From: a virus
DNA length: 24,155 nt
Reading direction: 5' to 3' (one strand)
Virus record (IMG/VR): IMGVR_UViG_3300020472_000163
Coordinates: 1-24,155 of that record
Position 1 is the stretch's first letter, and each line of letters begins with the position of its first letter. This document shows, piece after piece, positions 15,439-23,324 of this stretch. The notes under the pieces are model-generated. The model was not told the origin of the DNA, searched no databases, and worked only from the letters and a program-made list of their open reading frames with translations. The position numbers were made by a program, and so were the translations under genes.

Positions 15439-16270
15439 AGTGTTGTCTGAGATCGTGGTTTGGCATCAGCGCCTGATACGCTGTTCTTAGAAACCGAGAA
15501 TCGGCTGCTGGCATTGCGTTTACAAAGCCGTGTACGTGCTGCATTAGGGAGCTACCATTAACAGCCGTGATATATGTTCGCATCTGATCGGTCATCTGCG
15601 TGTCGTGACCAAGAAGGTTGGTTCTTGTCGTCTTAGCGTTGGCTTTTCTCATGCTATCGGCAAGTGCGGTCTCGTCGCGACCATTCATCAAACGAACAGT
15701 GACAGTAACCTCGGACTTGGGCAAGACAATATTAAACGTGTTGTCCTCGTTCCTTGTTACTGCATCGCTGTACTCTTCGGCGGCGAAGTACTCTGTGTCG
15801 AAGCCAGTTGAGACTCCTTCCGACAAGCTAAACTCGTACTCCTGTGCTGTGGCACATGCGGGGCACGTTGTCTTTGTCTTATACTCCTCGCCGTAACCAG
15901 AAATACGTGCTGAAACAAGAATAGCATTCTTGTCGCCGGTTAAAAGGTCATCGACCTTAACACGCTTGTCAACAATAATGTTCTGCAAGAACCTATTGAT
16001 GGCTACCCCCTTCTTCAAGAGAGCGCGTGATGTAAGAATGTCTTCATCCTTGGCAGTCATGTACTTAATCTCGATGGTTTCAGCACCGCAAAGTGGGTGC
16101 CCCTCGGGATAGTACCTTCCTGCCGTGGGGAGTTCGACAAACTCGGTTGGGACTACAAAATTTAATTGTCCCGCTGATTGTTGAGTAGGCTGTGTAGCCT
16201 GTTGAGTTGCGGCTGATGCATCGGGGTTTTCCCGTGCGCCAGTACGCTCGTCGTTATTACGACCTGACAT
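15362..16270 (-). CDS. T4 baseplate-type protein / tail assembly chaperone (G-like)
   Basis: The 302-aa product starts with a Gln/Thr-rich disordered stretch (1-35). It continues with PTEFVELPTAGRYYPEGHPL (41-60) and EIKYMTAKDEDILTSRALLK (67-86), the opening pattern of the T4 baseplate protein family (T4 gp26 relatives, Pfam T4_baseplate). Two CxxC pairs, Cys136/Cys139 and Cys280/Cys283, could bind one zinc ion. The protein would act in the cytoplasm during tail or baseplate assembly. In its place between the tube and tape-measure genes it is the counterpart of the G tail chaperone. The start ATG at 16270 has GGAGG 5 nt upstream. Its last codons contain the T7 slip site. Family assignment is by recall; the exact role (hub subunit or chaperone) is uncertain. 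Confidence 0.82.
   Translation of the reverse strand: MSGRNNDERTGARENPDASAATQQATQPTQQSAGQLNFVVPTEFVELPTAGRYYPEGHPLCGAETIEIKYMTAKDEDILTSRALLKKGVAINRFLQNIIVDKRVKVDDLLTGDKNAILVSARISGYGEEYKTKTTCPACATAQEYEFSLSEGVSTGFDTEYFAAEEYSDAVTRNEDNTFNIVLPKSEVTVTVRLMNGRDETALADSMRKANAKTTRTNLLGHDTQMTDQMRTYITAVNGSSLMQHVHGFVNAMPAADSRFLRTAYQALMPNHDLRQHFECVECGYSQEMEVPFTADFFWPKS
15376..15382 (-). other. T7 slippery run, candidate programmed +1 or -2 frameshift site
   Basis: In frame 0 the minus strand reads GAC TTT TTT TGG CCT AAG TCA TGA. The extension frame reads GGC CTA AGT from 15375, one base forward. A +1 slip (skip one T) or a -2 slip (re-read two) joins the two; a -1 slip hits TAA at once. No other homopolymer of this length is present in the 77-nt overlap. 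Confidence 0.65.
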
Positions 16271-16335
16271 TAATCCTCCAATGTGGTATTAGTATACAAT
16301 ACTTAGTCAGTTTATTAAAATGTTTTTGTCATCTT

Positions 16336-16926
16336 TTAAGGTGCGGTTGAGCGAGTCGTGCTTCTCCAGCCTGCGCCGCCTGCAGCGTCACCAGCGTCTG
16401 GTCCACCAAGCTCTGCCCAATCGTAACGAACCTTAACAGTAATCTCTACGATATCATCAGACTCATAATCAAGATCACCGAATGTGACTTCCTTGATCCA
16501 TGCGTTCTTGAGATACCATGTCTCGATTGCTGTAACGTCTTCGTTACCATCGCCACCAGCAATCTGCTGGATAGTAAGTCCACCAAGAGCAGCTACTGCC
16601 GACTCTTTCGTGATGGTTTGAGCAGCATGTGCTGCGGTGTCAGGAAGCTTATAGCCTGACATGTCGATGATCTTCAAAATGTTGTGTGCTGCATCCGGAG
16701 TAACAGGATCAACAAGTGTGAATTCGACTTCATTGTACTCTACTCGTCCCGGGTAATAGAATGAGTGGTTGATATAGCTATGCTTCACCTCCGATACTGT
16801 GAAAGTGGGCTTAGTTACCTTCTTAATGATCCAAGCTGGGATCTCGCCAACCTCCGAACTGATGCTGAGTAGCCACCTAAATTTTCTTTTAGGCTCGGTT
16901 GTGCTCACGCTCCAAAAATCTGCCAT
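16336..16926 (-). CDS. tail tube protein
   Basis: The 196-aa product directly follows the sheath gene. It starts with KRKFRWLLSISSEVGEIPAW, the strand pair that begins T4 gp19-like tube proteins, and contains TVSEVKHSYINHSFYYPGR (42-60). Strands such as VEYNEVEFTLVDP and DIVEITVKVRYDWAEL complete the tube beta-barrel. It polymerises as stacked hexamer rings around the tape measure and forms the DNA channel inside the sheath. T4 gp19 is 163 aa; the extra length is a loop near 95-125 and a short disordered C-terminus. The ATG at 16926 has GGAGG 9 nt upstream. A terminator-like hairpin separates it from the sheath gene, so sheath and tube may be made in different amounts. Confidence 0.93.
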   Translation of the reverse strand: MADFWSVSTTEPKRKFRWLLSISSEVGEIPAWIIKKVTKPTFTVSEVKHSYINHSFYYPGRVEYNEVEFTLVDPVTPDAAHNILKIIDMSGYKLPDTAAHAAQTITKESAVAALGGLTIQQIAGGDGNEDVTAIETWYLKNAWIKEVTFGDLDYESDDIVEITVKVRYDWAELGGPDAGDAAGGAGWRSTTRSTAP

Positions 16927-16978
16927 TTGTTAAATCCTCCGAATGATTCTTCGTAAACCTTATAGGTTTCTTTTTCTT

Positions 16979-16993
16979 CTATAATAAGTAGTA
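16979..16993 (-). promoter_or_regulatory. TACTACTTATTATAG element before the tube gene
   Basis: Minus strand TTACTACTTATTATAGAAG follows the hairpin at 16993-17021 and precedes the tube ATG by about 52 nt. It matches the CTATTTATTA-type elements loosely and could restart transcription for the abundant tube protein. Confidence 0.3.
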
Positions 16994-17021
16994 AAACGGT
17001 CAGGAAAAGCCCGACCGTTTT
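16993..17021 (-). terminator. hairpin terminator after the sheath gene
   Basis: AAAACGGTC (16993-17001) and GACCGTTTT (17013-17021) form a perfect 9-bp stem starting 6 nt after the sheath stop, with GG/CC extending into the loop. The T tract is the TTTT of the stem followed by ACTACTT, so termination may be partial and readthrough to the tube gene is likely. Confidence 0.65.
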
Positions 17022-17026
17022 CCATT

Positions 17027-20000
17027 TTAGTCCTCGAATGCAGCACCGGAATCCGTGATAACGAAGTCGATGGCGATGTACTCGATTGCCTTAGCAGGCT
17101 TCAGGAAGATCTTAGCGTACATAATGTTTCTATCGATAAGATCTGGGGTAGTAGTCGTTTCGTCCAAGATGATCTTGAAGTCCATGAGTCCAAGGCGTGC
17201 CTTAACACTTCCCAAGAAGGGAGAGACCTTGGATGTGAACTTCAGCCATGTAGACTTGACGTTCTGATCAAAGAGCAACGTTGCCGCCATTCTTGAAATC
17301 TCGCGCTTGACGAAAATCATGAGGCGACGTACGTTGATGCGATCAAGTGCAGACTGAGTGACCTGAAGCGTCTTCTGACCGAAGATTACGATTCCCTCTG
17401 CGGGGAACTGTGCAATCGGGTTGATGTTTGCTTCGTAAAGATCATCACGCTCCTTGGCGGTCAGGCGTTCGCTGACTGCAATAACGGGAAGTCCACCACG
17501 ACCCTCGGACAAGCCGCCTCGGGTGAAGCCAGCAGGGGCAAACCAAAGCTCCTGCGAGCGCTGACCATAAGACATGGCACCAAGGGCGACGACAGAGGGC
17601 GGTACCCAAACACGCTGAGCGGTTTGCGGATCCGAAATCTGTACCCATGGGAAGTAACACGCGCCGTAGCTGGAGTTAAGTCCTCGGGTTCTCATGTTGC
17701 TGACTGCAGTAGTAACGTTTGCTCCACGATTCTCAGCAGACTTAGTAGATTCTGTCTTCGGCGTGTAAGCGTTAGCGATATCAATAATCGCCAGACAGTC
17801 ACCACGATCCTCTGCTGTATTAATCATATGGTTTGTCAAGCCTGTGTGGGTGATACCCGGGGCTGCGAGCAAGTCCATATCCACGACTTCGGGATCGGCA
17901 ACCATGTCGATTGCCTTCTTGATCGTGTAGTATGCATAGTTAGTAGTTTCAGCAGCGTTGCTGGCAAGAGAAACGTTGTTAAACGGTTCAGATTGCTTAA
18001 TGTCCACGCCCTCGAAACCACCATACAGTGGCAGAACGAAGCGGTTGGCGCCTGCATCCAGCGGTCCCTTGTAGGAAGAGCTAGCTGCCGACAGTGAGTT
18101 GCCAGCAATGCGCGAACCAGACAAGTAAGTGGTGTGCATAGCTTGTCCCGAGTTCGTTGACTTAATGTCATCAAGGGTGAAGTAGAAAGACACCTCAGTA
18201 TCTGCAGACGATGCCGCATTGTAAGAATTGATACCGTAAGGAAGTGCCCCAACTGTGTCGCTCCAGCTATCCTCAAACAGAATGTCTGAATCTTCGCGGG
18301 TTGAATCAACACCCCAGTATGCGTTTCTCGCGTCGGACAAGCCGCCTTGAGAAGCTGATGCTCTGAGGTACAGTCTTGGATAAGTGTACGAGCCAGTGAA
18401 ACCGATTTCGGTTAAAGCACCAGAAACGTGTACTAGAACCGAGCCAGAGCTTACGCCACCTGCCCAGCCACCTGCGACATCGGGATCGCCGTTGCCTAGA
18501 TCGGAACCGGGCTCACCCGCACCTCCGTCCTTGCCGAATACGTTTTGGTAAGTGTTGCCGAAATCATTTCCGGGGTTGGCTACCATTGTCACTCCACCAT
18601 CAGTTGCTACGGCTGCAGCAACCGAACCAGAGTTGATGCTGAATCCAAGGAAACGCGGTGGTCCATAGAATCCAAACGGAAGCAGAAGCTGGTCTGCGGT
18701 TCCGATCTCAACTGCGTTGTCGAGTTCCACACGAACAAACTTGGACATGTTGGGGTGCTCGCCATACTCTCTATAGCGCTTCTCGGTATCACTCCAGACA
18801 AGTCGTCTGTCACCAATCTTGCGACCAATAAAGTTTGTAGAAAATGGGTTAAGGTTACAGCCTGAGAATCTCTCAACAATAGCAACAGCATTGTCGAGGT
18901 CGTCAGCCTTGCGAATAATAACATCAAACGTACCATACTTGTCGTAGTCGTTCGATGAAACCTTAATGTTCTGAATAGCAATCTTAAGGTTCTTCTGCTC
19001 CCACTCACCGGGCGAGAGGGTAACAAAGCGGAACAACTTCTGCATGTTAACCGGATCATATGCCGATGTGTTGGTGGTCAAGTCCTGACCGAAGACCCAG
19101 CCAGACTTAGCCTCCTTAGCTGCCATAGTCATTACACCGGGGGTGTAGCTACTCAGCTTGAGAGGGGCAACGAAGCCATAGTACTGTCCGCTGTCGCCAT
19201 CTGAGATATCTGCGGAGCCAGCCTCACCGGTATAGCCGGTAGCCTGCTGTCCACACTGCTCGACCAAGTGACGGTCGTAAGTCTCACCAAGCCAGTAGTG
19301 CCAACTGGGATCGTTTCCAGCACCCTGAGCAGTAATGGTTGCGTTAGTGAGCATGGGGTTCGTGTTGAACACGTTTCTAATATATTTTGCGGAAGATCTG
19401 TCAAAGTTAAACGCTGTCTCATGACGAACGGTAGAACCGGTCATGACCTGAGCCGTAAAGCCGCAATAGGTGCCGTTGGATTCAATCATGACATTGGAAC
19501 CGGAAACGGTAACGTCGTCAAGCGTAGAGCCAGCAGCGGTGCCCTTGAGAGCAAGCTCACCGTTCTTCAGATAGAAGACGGCTGCTAGTGCTCCCTTGTT
19601 AGAGGTGGCTCCCGAACCGGAGTTCGCGATGAACAATCCGTAGGCGCCGCCATCGGTACCGACAGTACCGTTTGACCATCCGGCGTATCCAGAGGAGGAT
19701 GCATCTTCGTGCTGCTCTCCTACCAGACGAACGATGGTACAAGCGTTGGTGTTACGCAGCCATGCCTGTGCAGCATATGCCGCATAGGTTGGTCCTACGT
19801 TATTTCCATCCCGCCAAACATCGTCGCCTTGGCGTCCACCAACTGGGGATCCAAATACTTCAATGAAATCTGAAAATGATGTGATACGAGTAGGACGCAT
19901 TGCTGGTCCTCTCTGTGTGCGTCCAATAATAACTGGACCAATAGGATCACTGGGTCGTGGAAGTTGTGAGTTGTCGATCTCGTTGACAAACACTCCCGGT

Positions 20001-20029
20001 GAAACGAACTTAAACTTAGTTACTGACAT
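17027..20029 (-). CDS. tail sheath protein
   Basis: The 1000-aa product has both conserved ends of contractile sheath proteins. The N-terminus is FVSPGVFVNEIDNSQLPRP (8-26), followed by GPVIIGRTQRGPAMRPTRIT. The C-terminal domain from about residue 776 includes RVWVPPSVVALGAMSY, PAEGIVIFGQKTLQ, NVRRLMIFVKREISR and LMDFKIILDETTTTPDLIDR. It forms the outer contractile sheath driving the tube into the host. T4 gp18 is 659 aa, so about 340 residues are extra, mainly between 100 and 750. That region is Gly/Ser/Asn-rich, with surface-domain features such as LYLRASASQGGLSDARN. AGGAG lies 9 nt before the ATG. The first codons overlap the end of a small possible ORF. Confidence 0.96.
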   Translation of the reverse strand: MSVTKFKFVSPGVFVNEIDNSQLPRPSDPIGPVIIGRTQRGPAMRPTRITSFSDFIEVFGSPVGGRQGDDVWRDGNNVGPTYAAYAAQAWLRNTNACTIVRLVGEQHEDASSSGYAGWSNGTVGTDGGAYGLFIANSGSGATSNKGALAAVFYLKNGELALKGTAAGSTLDDVTVSGSNVMIESNGTYCGFTAQVMTGSTVRHETAFNFDRSSAKYIRNVFNTNPMLTNATITAQGAGNDPSWHYWLGETYDRHLVEQCGQQATGYTGEAGSADISDGDSGQYYGFVAPLKLSSYTPGVMTMAAKEAKSGWVFGQDLTTNTSAYDPVNMQKLFRFVTLSPGEWEQKNLKIAIQNIKVSSNDYDKYGTFDVIIRKADDLDNAVAIVERFSGCNLNPFSTNFIGRKIGDRRLVWSDTEKRYREYGEHPNMSKFVRVELDNAVEIGTADQLLLPFGFYGPPRFLGFSINSGSVAAAVATDGGVTMVANPGNDFGNTYQNVFGKDGGAGEPGSDLGNGDPDVAGGWAGGVSSGSVLVHVSGALTEIGFTGSYTYPRLYLRASASQGGLSDARNAYWGVDSTREDSDILFEDSWSDTVGALPYGINSYNAASSADTEVSFYFTLDDIKSTNSGQAMHTTYLSGSRIAGNSLSAASSSYKGPLDAGANRFVLPLYGGFEGVDIKQSEPFNNVSLASNAAETTNYAYYTIKKAIDMVADPEVVDMDLLAAPGITHTGLTNHMINTAEDRGDCLAIIDIANAYTPKTESTKSAENRGANVTTAVSNMRTRGLNSSYGACYFPWVQISDPQTAQRVWVPPSVVALGAMSYGQRSQELWFAPAGFTRGGLSEGRGGLPVIAVSERLTAKERDDLYEANINPIAQFPAEGIVIFGQKTLQVTQSALDRINVRRLMIFVKREISRMAATLLFDQNVKSTWLKFTSKVSPFLGSVKARLGLMDFKIILDETTTTPDLIDRNIMYAKIFLKPAKAIEYIAIDFVITDSGAAFED

Positions 20030-20153
20030 TACGTTTAATCTCCTGCATTAATACATAAGTCCTCCGCAAATACGAGGGCTTTTTGGTTCTTGATACAGCT
20101 TCTTTGTCGCCATATTTCACTAATAAATAGTCAGCGAATCTGCCAACGGACAC
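20016..20153 (-). CDS. possible small ORF leading the sheath gene (45 aa)
   Basis: The frame starts at GTG (20153) and stops inside the sheath gene. The product includes FADYLLVKYGDKEAVSRTKK and PSYLRRTYVLMQEIKRN, basic and protein-like in composition. No ribosome binding site precedes the GTG. Its first half coincides with the element at 20120-20133, and its last 14 bases overlap the sheath start. It may be a leader peptide, a decayed gene or chance. Another short frame in the same stretch (ATG GCG ACA, 21 codons) is less plausible. Confidence 0.25.
   Translation of the reverse strand: MSVGRFADYLLVKYGDKEAVSRTKKPSYLRRTYVLMQEIKRNVSN
20120..20133 (-). promoter_or_regulatory. GACTATTTATTAG element upstream of the sheath gene
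   Basis: Minus strand GCTGACTATTTATTAGTG lies between the terminator at 20171-20196 and the sheath gene, about 90 nt before its ATG. A promoter is expected here because the fibre transcript should end at that terminator. Confidence 0.4.
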
Positions 20154-20170
20154 GAAAGAATAGAAATAAA

Positions 20171-20196
20171 GAAGGGGTCCGTTTCCGGACCCCTTC
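20171..20196 (-). terminator. strong hairpin terminator after the fibre gene
   Basis: GAAGGGGTCCG (20171-20181) and CGGACCCCTTC (20186-20196) form a perfect 11-bp stem with a TTTC loop. On the minus strand it is followed by TTTATTTCTATTCTTTC, an imperfect T tract. It lies 31 nt past the fibre stop. Confidence 0.85.
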
Positions 20197-20227
20197 AGGT
20201 GTGTATCAGTTAGTCCGATTATTAAAA

Positions 20228-23200
20228 TCAGATCAAGTAGTATACGCGAAGGATATCATCGCCATCGAGCTTAAGATCGGGGTGGAGTTCCACAGAGCCA
20301 GTTGCAATGGTGTAATCACCAGCAGCCAAGCTTGCGCCGGGCATAAGCATCTGACCGTTCAAGAATACCATCTCGCTTCCAGTTACAGCGTTCGCGCCAC
20401 AAACGTAAACGCCAGTAGCAGAAGTGTAGTTGTGACCAGAGGATCCGATAACAGTATCGATAACGGAGTCAACCTTAAACTGACCGGAGACACTGGCAAT
20501 ACCATCACCAGCTTGGAAGTCAGAAAGAACAGAAACATCCATTCTCTTGAGCGTTCCGCCGTCTGATACCATAAGCTCATCAGTTGCTGTAAGACCAGAT
20601 GCAAGAGCAGTCTGAGCAGAAATAGCATCTGTGTTAAGCATTGAGCCTTCGACAGCATTAGCTGCGATTGTCACAGCGCCGGCGTTAGACATGGTAACAT
20701 CACCACTAACAGCAACGAGAGTACCAACGTTTGAACCATTACCAACCATGATCTGACCAGCAGTCACGGCTTCCATCTTGCTATAAGCAATGGCTGCATT
20801 TGAAGCAACCGAAGCGTTGACAACAGCGTTAGCAGCCAACTCGTCAGCACCAACAGCGTCGTCGGCAAGCATGCTGTTTTCAACAGCGCCTGCAGCGATT
20901 GTTAAAGCACCGCCAGCAGCGACAGTAGCATCACCTGAGATGTTGCCGAAGATTGAATCCTCAAAGTTTGAGAACGTAACCTTCTTAACAGTACCGGGAC
21001 CATCATCAAGCATCAACAAGTCAGCTTGAGCAACAGCAGCACTACCGAGAGCAGCTTGACCAGAGATAATATCTTCAGCAAGCATGCCGTGCTCAACAGC
21101 ACCAGCAGCAATAGTAACAGCACCGTTGTTCGCCATAGTAACATCACCACTGATAGCTACAGGGTTGTAGCTAGTGCCATCTGCAACAAGCATAAAGCCT
21201 GAAGTATTGGTATTCATGATAAGATCATCACCAGTAATGGTAAGATCGCCAAGAACAGTTACGTTACCAGCGCTGGTGATAGTAAGCGGACTTACTCCAC
21301 TGCCGTGACGAATTTCGTATTGGGCAGCATTTTGGAGAGCAACCATCGACCAACGGTCGGCGGCGTCATCTGCATCATCAGCGCAAAGGTTAATAGTTGC
21401 GTTCTGACCTTCAACACCGAACACTTGGAACGGGTCAGGACCATGAACAAGCATACCGTTAGAAGCGGTAATTTGCGAAAGGAATGTAGAAACATCAGCA
21501 CTAGAATCACCAGCAGTGACAGAGCCAGAAACCCGAAGGTAACCAGAAGTCTCAATACCAGCGGTCGAATAGTGTCGAGCAGAACCGGAAACACCAGACT
21601 CCGCCCAAACAGCCTTGCTACCGTCCCAAGAGAGGGCATAGTTAGCGGTGGGTGAAGATTGACCAATCTTAGTAACGTGACCAGATCCGTCAAAGGTGAA
21701 AGCAGCAGTACCGCCCCCTTCCTTAAGCGAACCACCATCATCGATAGTAATATCACCAGTCAACGAGAGGTTACGCATACCAGCGGTGTCAGCGTTGCCA
21801 TCAAGGACAACAGCCTTGCTAGCAGCAGCCGTACCAGCAGCAGCACCATCAACATAACCAATCTCTGCATCGGTAAGAGCAGTGAGAGTGGTCAACTTAG
21901 CAGCAGTGACAGAAGCGCCAGCGCCATCAAGTTTATTAAGCTCTGCTGGGGTTGAACTGATCGCCGTAGTCGAAGCAGCAGCAAATGGAATCAAGTAACC
22001 AGACTGGTTCGCAATCTGAACGGTGTGGTCGGCAGTTGGATCAACCGCTTTAAGGGTTGTTTCGTTACCGTCATCGCTAGTGCCCTCAAAGATAACACCA
22101 TTGGCGGTGTTAACCACTTCAACATCAACTGTCGTTGTGGTACCAGTCACGATAAGGTTACCGGGAATGGTGACTCTGGAGTTAGCACCGGCACCGATTG
22201 TTACATCGATTTCGCCGTTAGCATCGCCATCTGAGAGAGTGAGACCGGCAGTTGCCGTACCATCATGCTCAGCAACGAAGAATTCCAACTCACCGCCTTC
22301 GGCACCATTGCTGGCATCAGAGACAGAAGCTACAATCTTAGCGAAGAGAACCTGATCTTGGTTGTCATCATCTGCATAGAACTCAATCTGACCAGCAACG
22401 TCGTTATCAGCGCCGGCTGCACCCTTGTCTTTGACAAAGCGCAAGCGAGCACCATTGGCGTCGTTTGTGGTGTTCTTGAGAATAACGAGAGGATCTGCTG
22501 AGTTAGCAGAGCCCACCTCAAAGGTATCAGCGCTGACTTCGACAGTTGTAGCTGCCAATTCAATCTCTGTACCTGCGGCAATGGTGAGTTCTCCCGACCC
22601 GTCAGCGGAAATGCTTTCGCCACCGCCAGCGTCATAGAAAGAAATCTTAGTGCCGTCACCAGCGAGAACGAGTTCATCGCCAGACTCATCCCAGAGCAAG
22701 TATTTGCCGGATGTTGCACCGAACATCTTAACATCTACACCAGTGTCGTTGACACCGAAAGTGGTAGCGCCGTCAATCTGAACAACGCCATCAATGTCTA
22801 CAGCATCGAGGTTTGTGGTTCCGTCGATATCGCAATCTCCACTTACGTCGAGAGAGCCAGCATCGAGTTCCCCTGTGAGAGTGATGTTGCGGAAAGAAGC
22901 TGCATCTTTGTTGCCATCGACAACAACAGCTTTTGAAGCCGCAACGGTACCGGCAGTCACACTGTCCAACACTCCAATCTCAGCAGCACTGATCGTAGTG
23001 CTATCGATTGTAAGGCTGGTGTTAACCGCTAAAGTACCTTCAATATTTGTATTATTATAAAGTTGAATCTTGGAACCCTCATACGAAATGCTACCGCCAT
23101 CGTAAAAGGATAATGTTCCTACGCTACTCACTGAGCCCGATTCCATGCTCATACCACCAGTATAAATACCTTGGGCGAATTTCGCCGTGGTGGAGTTTGA

Positions 23201-23248
23201 ACCAGAAAAGTGCGACAGTGCGTGCGCATTTACTAAAGTACGTGCCAT
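20228..23248 (-). CDS. repetitive tail-fibre/adhesin-like structural protein (1006 aa)
   Basis: The product is rich in Ala, Gly, Thr and Asp with almost no Cys or Trp, typical of trimeric beta-structured fibres. Repeat modules are visible. AEIGVLDSVTAGTVAASKAV (from 89) recurs as AEIGYVDGAAAGTAAASKAV (about 460). A SGDVTMANNGAVTIAAGAVE-type unit recurs near residues 700, 768 and 846. VDVEVVNTANGVIFEG resembles modules of structural proteins from marine phages. The C-terminus (about 930-1006) ends MVFLNGQMLMPGA, then DYTIATGSVEL, then GDDILRVYYLI. This domain is shared in outline with the protein at 23769. It probably decorates the tail or virion and contacts the host surface. ATG at 23248 has AGGAGG 8 nt upstream; another ATG 4 nt earlier is in a different frame. 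Confidence 0.85.
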   Translation of the reverse strand: MARTLVNAHALSHFSGSNSTTAKFAQGIYTGGMSMESGSVSSVGTLSFYDGGSISYEGSKIQLYNNTNIEGTLAVNTSLTIDSTTISAAEIGVLDSVTAGTVAASKAVVVDGNKDAASFRNITLTGELDAGSLDVSGDCDIDGTTNLDAVDIDGVVQIDGATTFGVNDTGVDVKMFGATSGKYLLWDESGDELVLAGDGTKISFYDAGGGESISADGSGELTIAAGTEIELAATTVEVSADTFEVGSANSADPLVILKNTTNDANGARLRFVKDKGAAGADNDVAGQIEFYADDDNQDQVLFAKIVASVSDASNGAEGGELEFFVAEHDGTATAGLTLSDGDANGEIDVTIGAGANSRVTIPGNLIVTGTTTTVDVEVVNTANGVIFEGTSDDGNETTLKAVDPTADHTVQIANQSGYLIPFAAASTTAISSTPAELNKLDGAGASVTAAKLTTLTALTDAEIGYVDGAAAGTAAASKAVVLDGNADTAGMRNLSLTGDITIDDGGSLKEGGGTAAFTFDGSGHVTKIGQSSPTANYALSWDGSKAVWAESGVSGSARHYSTAGIETSGYLRVSGSVTAGDSSADVSTFLSQITASNGMLVHGPDPFQVFGVEGQNATINLCADDADDAADRWSMVALQNAAQYEIRHGSGVSPLTITSAGNVTVLGDLTITGDDLIMNTNTSGFMLVADGTSYNPVAISGDVTMANNGAVTIAAGAVEHGMLAEDIISGQAALGSAAVAQADLLMLDDGPGTVKKVTFSNFEDSIFGNISGDATVAAGGALTIAAGAVENSMLADDAVGADELAANAVVNASVASNAAIAYSKMEAVTAGQIMVGNGSNVGTLVAVSGDVTMSNAGAVTIAANAVEGSMLNTDAISAQTALASGLTATDELMVSDGGTLKRMDVSVLSDFQAGDGIASVSGQFKVDSVIDTVIGSSGHNYTSATGVYVCGANAVTGSEMVFLNGQMLMPGASLAAGDYTIATGSVELHPDLKLDGDDILRVYYLI

Positions 23249-23260
23249 TCATTTTACCTC

Positions 23261-23278
23261 CTATAGTAATAAATAAGC
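23261..23278 (-). promoter_or_regulatory. TTATTTATTACTATAG element before the fibre gene
   Basis: Minus strand CGCTTATTTATTACTATAGG directly precedes the AGGAGG of the fibre gene, in a 76-nt gap. It shares TATTTATTA with the copy at 20120. Confidence 0.3.
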
Positions 23279-23324
23279 GTGCCAAACTTACTACCAAGAA
23301 GCTCGATGAAAAAGCGAGGGCTAA

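Noticed and set aside
16271-16335. TATACT before the 302-aa gene as a sigma70 promoter
   Set aside because: The -10 match is good, but no -35 hexamer is found at 16-18 nt, so it was not called.
23280-23324. Hairpin CTCG/CGAG after the 142-aa gene as a terminator
   Set aside because: The stem is 4 bp with a 9-nt loop and no T tract after it.
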